The notes under the pieces: model-generated | What the model was told of the DNA's origin: nothing | The model's database searches: none | What the model saw: the letters and a program-made list of their open reading frames with translations, nothing else | Part shown: in pieces, positions 11,180 through 23,639 of the stretch | How the letters are laid out: every line of letters begins with the position of its first letter | Position numbering within the stretch: position 1 is the first letter of the stretch | Assembly: GCA_027924585.1 (NCBI GenBank) | Contig: BSBM01000597.1 | Coordinates: 1,509,501 to 1,573,500 of the forward strand | DNA length: 64,000 nt | Reading direction: 5' to 3' | Source: Larix kaempferi | Lineage: Eukaryota; Streptophyta; Pinopsida; Pinales; Pinaceae | Translations under genes and position numbers: made by a program

Positions 11180-13345
11180 CTAAAGTAGCATGTCATCACT
11201 CACCCCTGAAGGAGGTAAGTGTCCGTCTTTTCCAAAGAAGGCTCGATCGATCTGATATGGATCAACAATGTGAGAAGGATGAAACCTTCCATTCTGAAAA
11301 TATGATCTGGTTCTTCTATGATCATGTGGATCACCAACCAAATCATCACCAGATTGGAGTGTATTGGCTACCCATCGAGGAAGAGGAGGAATATCAGGTG
11401 AGAGATCTTCAGGTTCTTGTGGATTTGGATCTCCCATTCGCTCATCTTCATCATCAGTTGCTAGACCTTCAGGTTCTTGTGGATCTGTGTCTAGCATTCT
11501 CTCATCTTCATCTTCAGATTCCGAATCTGAAATATCATGTGAACATGCATCTATAGCTGGCTCATCTTCATATCCAAACTCTGAATATGAAATCTCACGT
11601 GATGATGCTTCGCTCTCTTGATCATCAATCAAAGGAGGAGGTATCTTCGTTTGGGAAGAAGTGGATCATGCTGCAAAAACATAATATGAAGATCATCATG
11701 AAGCATGTGATTCGAACCAACTGAGGTAGAATAAAAACCATGAATGTGTAGATAGTTCCTTGATATCTCCTTTGAACCAACATAGTTGAGATCATGACCA
11801 AAGAAACTATGACATGATGATAGTAGATCTTCAACAAGATCACTGGTGAATGCAATAGTGGTGGTGGCCCATGAACCAATAGGTGCTAGATCTTTAGGTT
11901 CTTGTGGATCTGGATCTAGCATTCTCTCAAAAAGAGTTATCTTCCTCTTGGGAAGAAATGAATCATGCTCCAAAACATGTGCTTGAGTTCTCCAATAGTG
12001 GATGCAAGCAAATCAGATCCAAGACTTGGAAGATGGTTTCTCATGATCGCCTTTGAACCGACAGGGGTGAAATCAAAACCAAAATCACAAGAAGGTGCAT
12101 GAGTCATGAACCCAAGCGAATGATGGAGTATGCCATCGTTAGTGAAACTCTGAAAGCATGTGCTAATGACCAAATTGGGAATCAAAGAAAGCATATGATG
12201 AGGAAGAGCGAATGCATTACCTTCCAAATCTATTTTTTTCTTCAAAAAACTCAGTAGGTCATCATCTTGCACATCAATAGGTGCATCAACTCCATGAAAG
12301 TTTATGTAGTTCTTTGAACCAACATGGGTGAGATCAGAACCAAATGAACCATATAATGGTGATGGCTTGAACTTCAAATCAGATCCAAGATTTTGAGGAT
12401 GGTTTCTTATGATCTTCTTTGAACCAACAGTGGTGAGATCAAAACCAAAATCACAAGGATATGCATGAGACTTGAATCCAAGTGAATGATAGAGTCTTCT
12501 ATCTTCGGTGAAGTTCTGAAAGCATGGCCAATGACTATGTAGGAGTCCATAGGAAGATTTTGATCAAGGAGGACGAATGCATTGCCTCCCAAATCTTCCA
12601 AGATGCTCAATAGGTCATTATTTCACACATCAATAAGCTCATGGGAAGTAGAGATTTCAAAGATCTCTTGAACTTCTAGATTAGTAACTGACATCTTTTG
12701 CTCATAAATCAGATAGGAAGATGGAACAATTGAAACCATATGTTGTACTTCGACTTGATCTTGAACAACTTCATCATGGGAGATGATGGAGGCTGAGTCA
12801 TGAATAGAGAGAGCACTGCAAGAAATATCATTGGGCTTGCTTTCCACATGGATATCATCAATCTCTTCCTCTTGATTTCCAAATAATCTGCCCAATCTAG
12901 TCCATAGATCACTTGGATGTTCATCAAGATCAATGTAGTATTCCATATTGGAAAACATAGTAATACATATGCTTCCTGAGGCTCCGTCACAAGCATCAAG
13001 TCAATCTTCTTTCTCTCCATCAGAAGAAAAATCTCTCTTAATACCAATACACACATAAAAAAGATCATGTCTCTTCAGATATGATGCCATCTTTGGTTTC
13101 CACTCATCGTAGTTGAATGGAGTGAGAGAAGGAACTCCTTCCATCTTTGGTTTCCACTCATCACCGTTAAAGCAATCAACCAAACTTCCTTTGTTGAGGT
13201 GTGACGTGATTGATATGCACATGGAATAATTCATTTCCCATATAACACTGGAACGATATGATGGTGCTATAAAATTTAGGTGAATGGCAATCATATTGTC
13301 GCAAAAGCTCGAAATACTTGAAATCCTCGTCGGATAATCACACAC
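11180..13345 (-). pseudogene. Copia-like gag/pol fragment, copy 2
   Basis: Read from 13345 downward, two copies of the peptide FNYDEWKPKM or its partial form (a local duplication at 13080-13170) start the gag-like domain. Then come the Asp/Glu-rich part, the tandem DFGFD(L/F)T..GSK repeats at 12610-11940, a further repeat at 11973-11629, and an acidic segment with QEPEDL units (11632-11180). The last segment contains PRWVANTL and GDPHDHRRTRS. This matches the linker that lies between integrase and RT in many plant copia polyproteins, by my recollection of the family. The core enzymes are missing. Many frameshifts are present. 11794-13142 aligns with copy 1 at 8359-9723. Confidence 0.6.
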
Positions 13346-13558
13346 TTAGCCTTGGGGTTTAAAGCCATAGTCCCTTTGCAAAATAATTTGGGAGATCATC
13401 CATCTTGCATGTCCACGAATAACCATGGTTTCAAAGGTGGGATAATCAAATCTCGTGGCCCATTTGAAAACCCAACACACGATGGATTCCAAATGGAGAA
13501 CTTTTAACACAAATGAAGCTTTTGATGTTGTAGAATACTTTGGATCACATAAACCCAA
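13346..13558 (-). CDS. Short ORF of unknown function upstream of copy 2
   Basis: This 70-aa minus-strand ORF beginning MGLCDPKYSTTSKASFVLKV lies immediately upstream of, and in the same direction as, the copia-like pseudogene copy 2. I recognise no domain. It may be a leader ORF of that element or chance. Low confidence. Confidence 0.2.
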   Translation of the reverse strand: MGLCDPKYSTTSKASFVLKVLHLESIVCWVFKWATRFDYPTFETMVIRGHARWMISQIILQRDYGFKPQG

Positions 13559-13559
13559 A

Positions 13560-14430
13560 GATATGTAGGCCTTTAAAATGGGATTTTGTGAAAATTTGAT
13601 TCCTTGATTTTTTTTTTTATCTTTCTAATTTAAACCCGCTTGTGGTGAAACCATGTTTGATATGGGACATTTAAATCGCCTCATTTTCAACAAGTGTGTA
13701 TTTCGATGAAGCATAGTTTTACTTCTTTCATATATTTTTTCGAAAATCCACACTTTGGATCGTCTTAAAATGAGTCAAAACACTAATGATAAAGTTCCTA
13801 ACAATGAGAAGGAACTATCCTATTAGATTTAAGGGTATTTTTCACCAAATAGGGGGGTGATATGAATGCCCCTTATTCTATGTTTAGTGAAATTTGGGGG
13901 AGTTTGAAAATATTTGACCGTGTATTAAAGTGGATAATTGGCTAAAGGATATCACATTTACATTTATTTGATCTAACAATTTGAGTAAGCTTAATCATTA
14001 AGATTATATCATTAAATACATGTTTGAATCTAAAAATTGAAGGGTATGAAGGGTATGTACATCTTCGTAACTTGTTTCTATCTTAATATAACATAATTCC
14101 TATCTCAATGTAATGTAAGTAAGTTTAACTAATATATTTCCTCTTTGAAAAGCTACACATTCAAATCTAAAAAAAATTACATGGTTAATATATACATATT
14201 AATTTATATAGACACTTAAGTTATTATAAAAAAGGGTTGAATTTCACAATAGTACTGTATTAATGAATAGATTAAGGATTTTCCCAAATGGGGTGACTTC
14301 CAGGTGGGATGAGTGTATTTATGATGAAAGGACTGGAAATGGTGAGCAGGCTAGGACGACTGCCGCTTTGGATGTAGTAACGACATTGGCCACAGTGTAA
14401 CATTAACGCTCCTCCACTCCTGAGAGGAGA
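13560..14430. other. Intergenic AT-rich stretch
   Basis: Homopolymer T runs (13606-13617) and A/T-rich sequence. No ORF above 60 aa with any recognisable motif, no repeat longer than about 20 bp that I can see. Nothing assigned. Confidence 0.4.
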
Positions 14431-14431
14431 T

Positions 14432-15162
14432 ATGACCAGGCCGCACAAGCGCATTCACTGTGCATTTATGATGGAGAGTGATCTTGGGTTCATGGTTGAT
14501 AAGCCACAGGTAAATGAAAACCAGGCTTCATTCACTCATTTGTTTCCCAACAGTTCAAGCGGCAACACGTACAGAGTGGAGGTCTCCAACGTATTCTTAG
14601 GCACTTGGGTGATAGAGGAAACTGTTGAATGCATCGAGAATGTCACATAGCTATGAGCAGAAAAGGATGTCGCCACCATGAGCACTCTTAGGAGACAAGT
14701 GGTGTGGGAATGGCTCGCCACCTTGCCTCGACGATGGACACGCTATTGGACATAAGAAATGATATTCAAGATGTGGAGGAAGATATGTGGACTAGGCTAC
14801 ATGAGCTTGGACACCGGGTGCAAATCATGATTGAGTGGTGCATGGACACCACTGAGCTCTTCCACCTCCCCTTGCCACTACATGCAGTCATTGTGGAGCC
14901 CAACATAGTAAAATTTGAACTAGATATGAAGGAAGAGAATGAGTTGGCCCCCATAGGGATAAGTGATCCTGCTACTAATCTCCCTGCGGTCAAGGAGGAA
15001 GCCCATAATTTGAAAACAAAAAACCTGGCCTAGGAGGAGAGACCCAAGGACACCAGGGCCAACGGTAGCAAACATGAGGCCCCGAACTTCAACATGAACA
15101 AAGACGAGCCACCGCGGATCAAGCTGCGTTTGGACCCAAGCTCTTCCAAAGAGATTTCTTAG
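14432..15162 (+). pseudogene. Unrecognised gene-like segment
   Basis: Two plus-strand ORFs (14432-14650, 72 aa; 14704-15033, 109 aa) and an open continuation to about 15160. The base composition is clearly more balanced than in the flanks, which suggests former coding sequence. The second ORF has an amphipathic start (LLDIRNDIQDVEEDMWTRL) followed by a Glu/Lys-rich tail. No family is recognised. It could be an exon captured by a transposon or a retroelement gag remnant. Confidence 0.3.
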
Positions 15163-15179
15163 TCTATCAGTTTTTAGTA

Positions 15180-16535
15180 TGCTTTTGGTTCAGATGGATG
15201 ATAACCCTATTTTTTGTGTTGCTTACCTGTATTGTTTTGTTAGCACTAGTCTAGATATTTTTGAATGCTTCCAGTTTGATGTATGGATCCCAACAGAAAT
15301 AGTTAGAGAGTTTTTTTAGCAACTACTATTAAGTCTTCTCCAAAGGTCTTTTAACTCTTGGTTTGGGTTGTTTTCTCTTGCTGAGAGGCCCGCAGACTGT
15401 ATATACTTACAAATTTTGCAATAATATAATGTAATTACTAAATTAATAAATAAAAATGGATTAAGGATTTTACACTCCATAATTAAAAGGATACAAAGCT
15501 TGCATACTTTAGAAATGGGGAAGCGAACTTGGAAGAGAATCATATGTGGATATATTATGGGAAAAGAGTCTATGTAGTTTTTGTTTTGTTATTAGATTGT
15601 GGAAATGGTGGATATATTGAATAAAAAATGAATGTATTGAATGAAATGAAAAAAAAATTGTAATTATATTTTTCTTCTTAATTTAATGTTTTTATCCATT
15701 ATAGTTTTACTTTTTCTTAAAAGAATAATTCAAATCCTTATCACTAGTTTTCCAAATTAAAGTTATAAAATAATTGTGAAATAATAAATTCTTAAGATCA
15801 ATGAAGGTGATATGATTTTAAAAGAAATATTAATTATTAAAAATACAATGAAAACATTCTTCATAGTTCCATTTTTTCTATTAAATAGTAATTCAAATAA
15901 ATTTAAGCATGTTTTAAATGAAAAAAAACATTAACTATTAAAATACAATGAAATATTTCTATATTATACTTTCACTGCTTTTGTAAAATAGTAATTTAAA
16001 TCAGATTATTGGTTTTCAAATTAGAGTTTTAAATCATTGTGAAACAATAACCATTAGGTTGTAATGTCCGTGACATAGGAAACATAGACTCGCTCTAGCA
16101 CCTTCATTCAACACAACACAGATGGGTGCATAAATCTATCCAGTGCAATTGAGAGATTCAAATTACATATATGGGTGCATAAATCTATCCATTTGATTGC
16201 AAGATAATGCAGTGACTTAAATATACCGATTTTGTATCGGAACGAGAGCTCATAAAAAATAATTTTATTTTAAATGGTAACAGAAATGCATATTTTTTTA
16301 TGAGGGAAAAAAACTTTTAAACTCAAAAGAAGCCAAGATGAAATGAACTTTGAAAGGCACAACTATCATAATATTCAATGGTTTTTTTTGCTTTCAAGGA
16401 TGGATACCATATTGATGATGCCATTATATTAATTTTTATAAAATACATTGATTGTGATTAACATGGAGTATGAGGCAAAATAATAAATATGATTGTAGTA
16501 ATACTATGAACAAACTTAACTCAAAATAAAGTAAC
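15180..16535. repeat. AT-rich sequence with a loosely repeated unit of about 120 bp
   Basis: No gene is seen. Between 15700 and 16050 blocks like TTAAYTATTAAAATACAATGAAA and TAGTAATTYAAAT recur three times, separated by matching CTAGTTTTCCAAATT / GGTTTTCAAATT stretches. It looks like an old, decayed tandem repeat. Confidence 0.35.
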
Positions 16536-16540
16536 TTTTT

Positions 16541-16720
16541 AGTCCATTGGGTTAGCTCAAGTGGTTGAGAGATATATCTTGCAAGCAAGAGATCTTGGGG
16601 TCAAATCCCTGGGTAACAATGTATAGATTGTAATGGGGCCTCACTTGATGCCCCCATCGGGTTAGGCTCCATAATCAAATTTGGCGATTTACCCTTGCAA
16701 CGTTTCCATTCAAATAAATC
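16541..16720 (+). mobile_element. tRNA-derived SINE head
   Basis: The sequence has a pol III A-box (TAGCTCAAGTGG, 16553-16564) and a B-box (GGTCAAATCC, 16599-16608) at tRNA spacing, flanked by a tRNA-like fold (TTGCAAGCAAGAGATCTTGGGG). It continues into a non-tRNA body (ATGCCCCCATCGGGTTAGGCTCC). It is not a functional tRNA: the acceptor ends do not pair and no intact cloverleaf results. The 3' end and target duplications are not clear, so the boundaries are approximate. Confidence 0.55.
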
Positions 16721-17880
16721 TCAAAAGAGGGAATTCCACCTTACTACTAGTTTCCTAGGTTGGGGTGGAAACATTGGGATTTTGAATAAGGTAGCTAATA
16801 AACCCCAAATGGACATTATCTTGACATAAATATATTAAAAGGGGTTAAATAAATATTTATGATAGGAAAATAAGGTGGCACTTGGTAATGGAGACACATT
16901 GGTGGTGTGGGACCCACACAAGTTAGATTCCTCATACCACATGGCATCTTATTCTCACCCATTCGAATCCAAGGTGGATTCTAATGTTATTTGTGAGTTG
17001 GAAGGTCAATATACTTGGCATGACTCAATGAAGGTCGAATTGGAGTGGAAGAGTAACTCCCATGGAAGAGGAAGAGGCATTTGAGAGATGTTGAGACACT
17101 TGGGCTAGATTCCCTAGCTTCTATGACAACAATGATGAAGATTCTATGACACCTATGACACAAATAAGACCTGATGGCTGAAATATGACATATATGATAT
17201 GTCCAGGATAAAAATAGCTTCCAAGAGGGCGCACAAGGGAGTTAGGGAAGCCAAAGAGTCACCCATTCGAATTGAGTGAAGGAGGAGGCTAGGAATGGAG
17301 GGACAAGTGGCATACATTGGAATCTCTTCCTAATTTGAGTTGGCAGGAATATCATGGATGCAATTCGAGATAAGGAGGTATTTGGAAGTTTTTAAAAGTA
17401 AAGAAAAAAGAAGGAGAGTAGCTTTTGATCATTTGATATTTTGCATTTGGAGAGGAGAGCTAGTAGAGTGCTATTCTACTTGCCTTAGCACCAATTTCGA
17501 GGGTGAAATATTCCCATCCTAATTGGAAATTGGAGAGGTCATTCAGACCTTTCATTTGGAGATACAATGGATTATTTTGTTACAGGTTGAATCTACAGTG
17601 CATCTCATGGTCACATTTCTTTCAGCTTGCTTCTATAACCATTCTCTCATTTCTTGGCATATTTTTGCTCCTTGAGGAGAGGCGCACTTGGTGAGGTGAT
17701 GATCTCTTTGAGATAGATATTGAGGCCCCATATATTTGTATTCTGATATATATACTCTGTATTTACTTCTTAGAAGACTCTCAGGTCGAAATTCCAAGAG
17801 ATTTCATGTACAAATGCTAAACTATGAATAAATGGTGTCATTTCCCCAATACCTTGTTATTTGCACTTGAAGTGGTATCA
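16721..17880 (+). mobile_element. Possible decayed LTR end with degenerate PBS
   Basis: The segment contains short plus ORFs (16875-17084, 17340-17522, 17503-17694) without recognisable domains. It ends in sequence resembling an LTR R/U5 region: TATATATACTCTG (17747), AATAAATGG (17826) and then TGGTATCAAATTGG near 17871. The start of that last string matches the common plant tRNA-Met PBS (TGGTATCAGAGC) in its first eight bases. No second LTR is visible, so it could be a truncated element or a coincidence. Confidence 0.25.
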
Positions 17881-18695
17881 AATTGGAATGGTTCAGTCAA
17901 TATATGATATATTAATGTCGTATGGAGTGCAATTAATATGCTGAAGAATTTTCATATTCATTAGACAAGTATTTGGAGCAATATTTTTAAGTTTCATAAC
18001 ATATTGTGAAGATTTACTATCATTTCCCCCTATGTCAAAGCTAGTATACAAACATACGATTTATGGGAGTTGAAGAAGCTTATAAAAACTTATTAATTAT
18101 GAATTGGGGAGCCCATTGAAGTCCTTTATTAGTATCATGTCTCTGTTCTAAAATTTGGAAAGGTTTTACAGTGTTTGGGAAGCCATCTTTGTCTCCTACC
18201 CTTGGGGATTTGAACCTCGATTTGACTAGTAAAGTTCATCATTTTTCCCTGATTATAAATGAACATTTCAGAAGTGTTTTAAGAGTTTCCAAGTATCCAT
18301 CAGCCTCATTTACATGTCTGAATTCCTTCCAAACTCATTCAGACCCAATTCAAAACCATTTGGAAGCTGTTGAGTCAAGACTAGTGTAAGGGTAGAATTG
18401 GTCAAAATTGGCAGTTTTTCTAATTTTACCAAATTTATTAAAAAGGGACACTACAAACGTGTAGATAGGATTGGCTTCTCCATACTCTTTGGATTTTGGG
18501 GAGGTTATCTGTGGATGTAATGAACACCAATATCCAATGCCGTGAACCACATGAAAAAAATATCGATTTATAAAACATTTCAAATAAAAAAAGAATTTTA
18601 ACATTAATAAAAATAGTCTTTGGCAACAATTGATGCTCATACTATAGTTAAATATAAATAGGTAACAATTTATTATTTAAAAGTAAAGATTTCTT

Positions 18696-18706
18696 ACATT
18701 AATAAA
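18696..18706 (+). repeat. SINE target site duplication (left)
   Basis: ACATTAATAAA, identical to 18977-18987 on the other side of the SINE. Confidence 0.8.
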
Positions 18707-18976
18707 GGTTTTTTTGTTTGTTTGTTTGTTTGTTTGTTTGTTTGCTAGAATCTCTTTGACTTATAGGAGTGGCCTTTGGTCTAAGAAACCATGACTTAGG
18801 GGCATCTAATCCATCAAATTCACCCGGGGATCGCACCCGGCCTGGGCCACCCCAACACTCAACTGGTTGGATTTTGGGTGTCGCCTCCCAACTAGCTCAC
18901 CCCTAAGGGGAATTGAACCCGGATCGCTTTGCTGACGAGACCCACACCTTAACATATTGAGCTATTGGGATTTCAC
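18707..18976 (-). mobile_element. Complete SINE with target duplication
   Basis: On the minus strand the element starts at 18976 with a tRNA-like head: A-box TAGCTCAATATG (18964-18953) and B-box GGGTTCAATTCC (18920-18909). A body of about 160 bp containing a second B-box-like GGTGCGATCCC follows, then a (CAAA)n-type tail (plus-strand TTTG repeat, 18711-18744). An 11-bp direct repeat ACATTAATAAA flanks it at 18696-18706 and 18977-18987. Head, tail and duplication together identify a retroposed pol III-driven SINE. Confidence 0.85.
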
Positions 18977-18987
18977 ACATTAATAAA
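18977..18987 (+). repeat. SINE target site duplication (right)
   Basis: ACATTAATAAA, identical to 18696-18706. Confidence 0.8.
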
Positions 18988-19365
18988 AGTTGGAACACTA
19001 GATTTATTTAGTGAAATAAGTGGGATTTAATTTATTAATAAAAGAATTCATTTATGAAATTATATTTAAAACTTTATTAAATGATTTTATCTTTGAGTCA
19101 TGCGTCTCATTGTAAGAGGCTTGATTTATTTTTTGAGTGGAAAGATGAAATGGAGGTATGAGTAACATAATTTATTTCAGGAAACAAAATCAATATTTTT
19201 AAGTGAGTTATAAAATACATTGTACCTCAGATGCGTGTGATTTTCACTGCCAAATAGCCAACGTAGGAGTTGGGATGAGGGACCTGCCTCCCCACCATGT
19301 GGTCATCCCTCCATATGCTCCTCATGCCATTTAATTCTCCGCGGCATGCGAAGGCGAGGTAATTT

Positions 19366-20430
19366 ATGATGTTGTCTCTTCGATCACTTTGCAAGGTAAC
19401 TCACAGTACCATACAAATCATGCCTCATTCGAGTGAACTTTTTGGTTCTTTGGAAAGCCGGCCACAAGCATTTCATTTGGGAAAGTTTTCGACATTGGGA
19501 TTTTTTGATTCAGTTCCTCTGCAGCGATCCTATCAGACACTTCAGTGAGGCCATTCCTTCTGTCCGATTTTGGCTTCCTGGCTCTGTGTCTTCTCTATTT
19601 CTAGACCTCAACCCTCTCTGGGTCAAATTTATTCCTCTTCTGCGTGTTTACGCTCAAAAGCGTGGCATCAGGTGCTTACCTATTGTAGCTAAAATATCAA
19701 GGAGACTACACGCCAAACCCCATTGTGTAAGTAGAGGCCGTGGTCGCTCAAGCCACAGAGGCTCAACTAAAAGCGGTTATGACATCTCAATTCCCATAAA
19801 TTTGAGAGATATGCTAGATTATTGGGAAGAGTAAATGGTGGTACAACAATTGGCAGTTCAGAGAGCTCGGACATGCTGTAAACATTATTGGTCTTTCATG
19901 AACGTGCTTGCTCAGGATTTTTTGCACTCACAAGAGAATAATTCATCTCCCTCCCCCTCTCCAGCTCTTCACACTTCTTCTCCATGCCTCTTAGGTTCCT
20001 AAAACTTCGGAGCTTCACGAAATGCAGCAGAACAAGGATCCCTTGACAGCTCGGGACAATGCATAAATTGGGACTACAAGTGGCCATAAGCGGAAGCATG
20101 TGGAACGCAAAGGATTGAATGATCCATCTTCATTCAGGAAGATGGTTGGACTGCTAATCAAGGAAGGCAAAGACAAATCTACCAGTTCCAGAGAGTACCA
20201 TTGTCCAATCCTGGAGGAAAACCTTAAAGATGCATATGCCACTCGCAATTTCAAGTAATTTCATGGTATTAATTTTCATAAGTAGTTTGGTAGCAATGAG
20301 TTTTGATAGAATTTTGGTTATAGGAGCAGATAGGCAATATTTTCTCTGGTGTCTGGTTCCCACCTCAGGGGCAGACCATATATGTAGTTTTTTTGAGAAC
20401 CTGAATTTCCCTTGCATGGGAAGGTCAACT
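19366..20430 (+). pseudogene. Unrecognised coding-like segment
   Basis: A 133-aa plus ORF (19433-19834) contains a basic, Arg/Ser-rich stretch (SRGRGRSSHRGSTKSGYD) and ends NLRDMLDYWEE. The sequence beyond it keeps balanced composition to about 20270 but is broken by stops. I do not recognise the family. It ends shortly before the 3' boundary of the LINE at 20690. It may be part of a decayed host gene or of another element. Confidence 0.3.
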
Positions 20431-20689
20431 GTTGATATATGTTTAATGTTTTGGCTTTGTATGGGGCCTCTAAGGTCTCCAAGATACTATGAAACTCTCA
20501 TGCTTGCATTTTTATTTGTACAGTAATATAATTTCTCTCTGGAACTTACAAAAAAAAGAGTTACAAAATACATTGTAATTTATGTTATTGAGAACTTCAA
20601 TATCTTTTGAGTAAATTTCTTAGTTGGTCTCAATGTTTTAAGAACACATTCTAGTTAAATGTGGAGGATATGTATTAATAGTGATTTCA

Positions 20690-23055
20690 GTGTTTCACAT
20701 TCACACATCAACAAACAATAAATGGAGAGGAACCAGGAATCCATATCATGACACCATCAAAAGGGCCATCCCTCTTTGCATCAATTAAATCCCTTTTGAG
20801 AGCTTCAACAACAATAAGAAAAATGAGAGTGGATGGGGACATCCCTGCCTTAATCCTTGACCAAGCGTATAAAATGAGGAAGTGGTACCATTAATTGGAA
20901 CAAAAAAAACACAACTCATCACCCAATTGATAAAACAAGCACTAAAGCCAATATGAGTTTATATCATTCTCAAATACAACCAACTGAATTGATCATAGGC
21001 TTTAGAAAGATCACTCTTGATTACCACATGCATCAGGTTCCTAGTTTTCATTGAGCATAGTCCCTCTTGGGACACCCAATGGCCTCATGAATATAAACAA
21101 CCAAATTCTTAACCATAGATAGACTTAAAAAGTAACTTTTTTACCTTGTTTGCAATAATCATAGATATGATTTGTAGATGCAATTACATAGGGAAATGCA
21201 CCTAAATTCCTCAAAATAAGCAATATTGTTAGTCTTAGGAATGAGGGTAATAAATGTAGTATTAAAGGTTTCCAAAACCCTCTTAGAGATTCTAGAATCC
21301 TCAATAACCTTCATAAGATCACCATCAATAGTCTCATAAAAACCTAAGAACAATTCAATAGGAAAACCATCCTGTCTAGGGCTTTTATCTCTTTGGAAAA
21401 TGTGAAGGGCTATCTATAGTACCTCTCTAGACACCTCTTCCATTACACTTTGGTTCTCTTCTTCATATATATAACTAATAAAGAAATATGCTAGTATGAC
21501 CACTTCAATAATAGTGAGTCCCTCTCCTCTACTTCATATATTTTTCCAAAATGTTCCACACCTACAATCACAATATCTTCAAACTTATTAACCTATACCC
21601 CATAAACTCTAGTAATTTTCCAATCAATGTTTACATTATTCATTTGATTTGCATATCGATGAAAGAACTTGGAATTTTCATCACCTTTAGAGAGCCAGAG
21701 TGCTCTACTTTTAATTCTCTAGGTTGCTTCCTTCTCATCTAGTAATTCCCTCCTTCTTATCTCTAGAGTATATTTCACCTCAACATTTGAGTCCTTAATT
21801 AGTAGGTCAACTCCCTCTAATTAACACAACTCCAATTTTGATTCAACTTACACTAATTCCTTATCATCTTTCACTCTCATGGAGTGCCCAAGTAATAGTT
21901 GTCGACTTAATGTTTTTCAAATTATCTTCGAACTATAAAGATGCGGAGTCCATTAGAGTCCCTTCCAATGGAGACCAAAGATACTTTACTAATTTGAAAA
22001 AGTCCTCCTCCTCCAACCATCCAACATTAGATTTGAAGTGACTAGGAGGCCTCTTTCCAACTTCTATCATCTCCAATACAATAAGAAAATGCTATGAATT
22101 CCCCATTGAACTGACCCATTTCCTAATCTTGGTAGAGTCATATTGAAACTATTCAAACAAAAGAAATGTGTCCAATATTTTAGAAATTCTATCATCACCA
22201 ACCCTCTTATTTCTTTGTCAGTTTTAATTTGATAGGTTCTATATCAAATAAACCTGCCTCCTCCAGTTTCCTCAGAAAAAAATCAAACAAGCAATCCACC
22301 TGTGCATTAGTACCCCAAATTTATGAACTTCCCCAAAAAAAGTTCAAATATCCACCTAAGATAATGTTCTCCTTCCTCATTGAATCCCCATTTAAAATTT
22401 TCTCCCAAGCATAGGGTCCATTAATGTTTATAATTGTTAATACTCTAGCTAGCTCCTATGATCAGAAGATGAAACACAACCCAAAATCAAAGGACCAACA
22501 ATTACTACAAATGAGAAACCTGCTTCTCCAACCAATTATTAGACCTCCAGACCTACCTCTTGTGTCTACAGACAAAAAATTCCACCCCAACTCCCCCCTC
22601 GCCCCAAATATATTTTCTACTCACCCACAATTTTCCTATCATCACTCACATTTTCCTATAAAATCACAAAATTTGGTTTATGTATGTCCACCAATCTCTT
22701 CAAAGACAACTTTTTAGAGGGGTTGGATAGCCTTCTAAAATTGAAAGTTAGGCAAATTGTTAGTCAACACTCCTAGGAATATTCAATACTCTAAGAACCC
22801 CCATCAATATATAGTTGCCTTCCAATTAAAACTTCAAAAGCAACCGTTTTCTGTGCCAAATGAATGAAGGATTTCCTTCATCTTTATAAACATTTAGGTC
22901 CTTTCCCCTCATCCAAACCCAACCCACCTAAGTCCCCTCATATCACACCATCATATACCTCCCTTTTAGACATAAGGTTGTATCTCATAGACCTCTATTG
23001 GACCGGCCCCTCCAAACCAAAAGAGGATCTCTAATCAAAAGAGGGTGTTCCCATA
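20690..23055 (-). pseudogene. L1-type LINE ORF2, endonuclease and N-terminal RT (3' part of split LINE)
   Basis: Minus-strand reading. At about 22730-22230 is the apurinic-type endonuclease, with NPSKKLSLKRLVDIHKPNF, RSGGLIIGWRS, TIININGPYAWE and a GGDFN-like GGYLN. It is followed by DENSKFFHRYANQMNNV-like sequence (about 21690) and RT with FITLIPKTNNIAYFEEFRCI (21353-21159) and GQGLRQGCPHPLS (about 20870). The copy ends before the catalytic YADD motif, so it is 3'-truncated or deleted. It carries many stops and frameshifts. Its upstream half, with ORF1, lies at 31037-32700 on the other side of an 8-kb insertion. Confidence 0.8.
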
Positions 23056-23077
23056 AAGATGGGTAACACTTTTTGGC
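23056..23077 (+). repeat. Left terminal inverted repeat
   Basis: AAGATGGGTAACACTTTTTG then GC. Its first 19 bases are the exact reverse complement of 31018-31036. Confidence 0.8.
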
Positions 23078-23107
23078 AAGCGAAGGGTGTGGATATGGTG
23101 AAAAATG

Positions 23108-23400
23108 AGCTTGATCAAGCTCCTATAAAGCTCTCGATCGATCTCTTAAAATCTCAATTGAGGGATTAACAAAGCATTAGATCAAGCTCTTTAAAACCCC
23201 TTGATTGAGTGTTTGAATAACCCTCGATCGAGGGTTTGGTAAATCCTTGATAGAGCTCTTGAAAAATGTTATAATAATGGAAAACAACAACAAATGGTTT
23301 ATTTCACCGTGACTGTTAAACAAAGGCTCAATTGAGTGGTGGGAAAAAGCTCGAACAAGGGTTTGTGAGCTTGATTGAGGGTTTCTGAGCTAGACCAAGG
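23108..23400. repeat. Left subterminal motif cluster
   Basis: About ten variants of CTCGATCGAGGG occur within 300 bp in both orientations (for example CCTCGATCGAGGG at 23221, CTCAATTGAGGG at 23154, CTTGATTGAGGG at 23369). Dense short subterminal repeats are binding sites for the transposase in several plant DNA transposon groups (CACTA/En-Spm best known). That role here is inference. Confidence 0.6.
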
Positions 23401-23639
23401 GTCACTTTGTCACCATCTACCAGTGAAACCCTCCTGCTACCAAGGCCTCCATAAGGCGAGGTAGGCGATTCAAAACCCTTAAACCCTTAAAATTTAGTTT
23501 TTGTAAATTCAAATTAGTTTATTTTAATGAAAATTTTCTAAAACTAGTTATTTTCAAATTTCTAAAACTAGTTATTTTCATTAGTTGTGTTTTGTAATTT
23601 AGATTTATTTTTACATAATTTAGTTTATTAAATAATTTA

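Noticed and set aside
16551-16625. Functional tRNA gene
   Set aside because: A and B boxes are present, but the acceptor stem does not pair and a non-tRNA body follows, as in a SINE.
18711-18744. Independent TTTG microsatellite
   Set aside because: It is the tail of the SINE, enclosed by the same target duplication.
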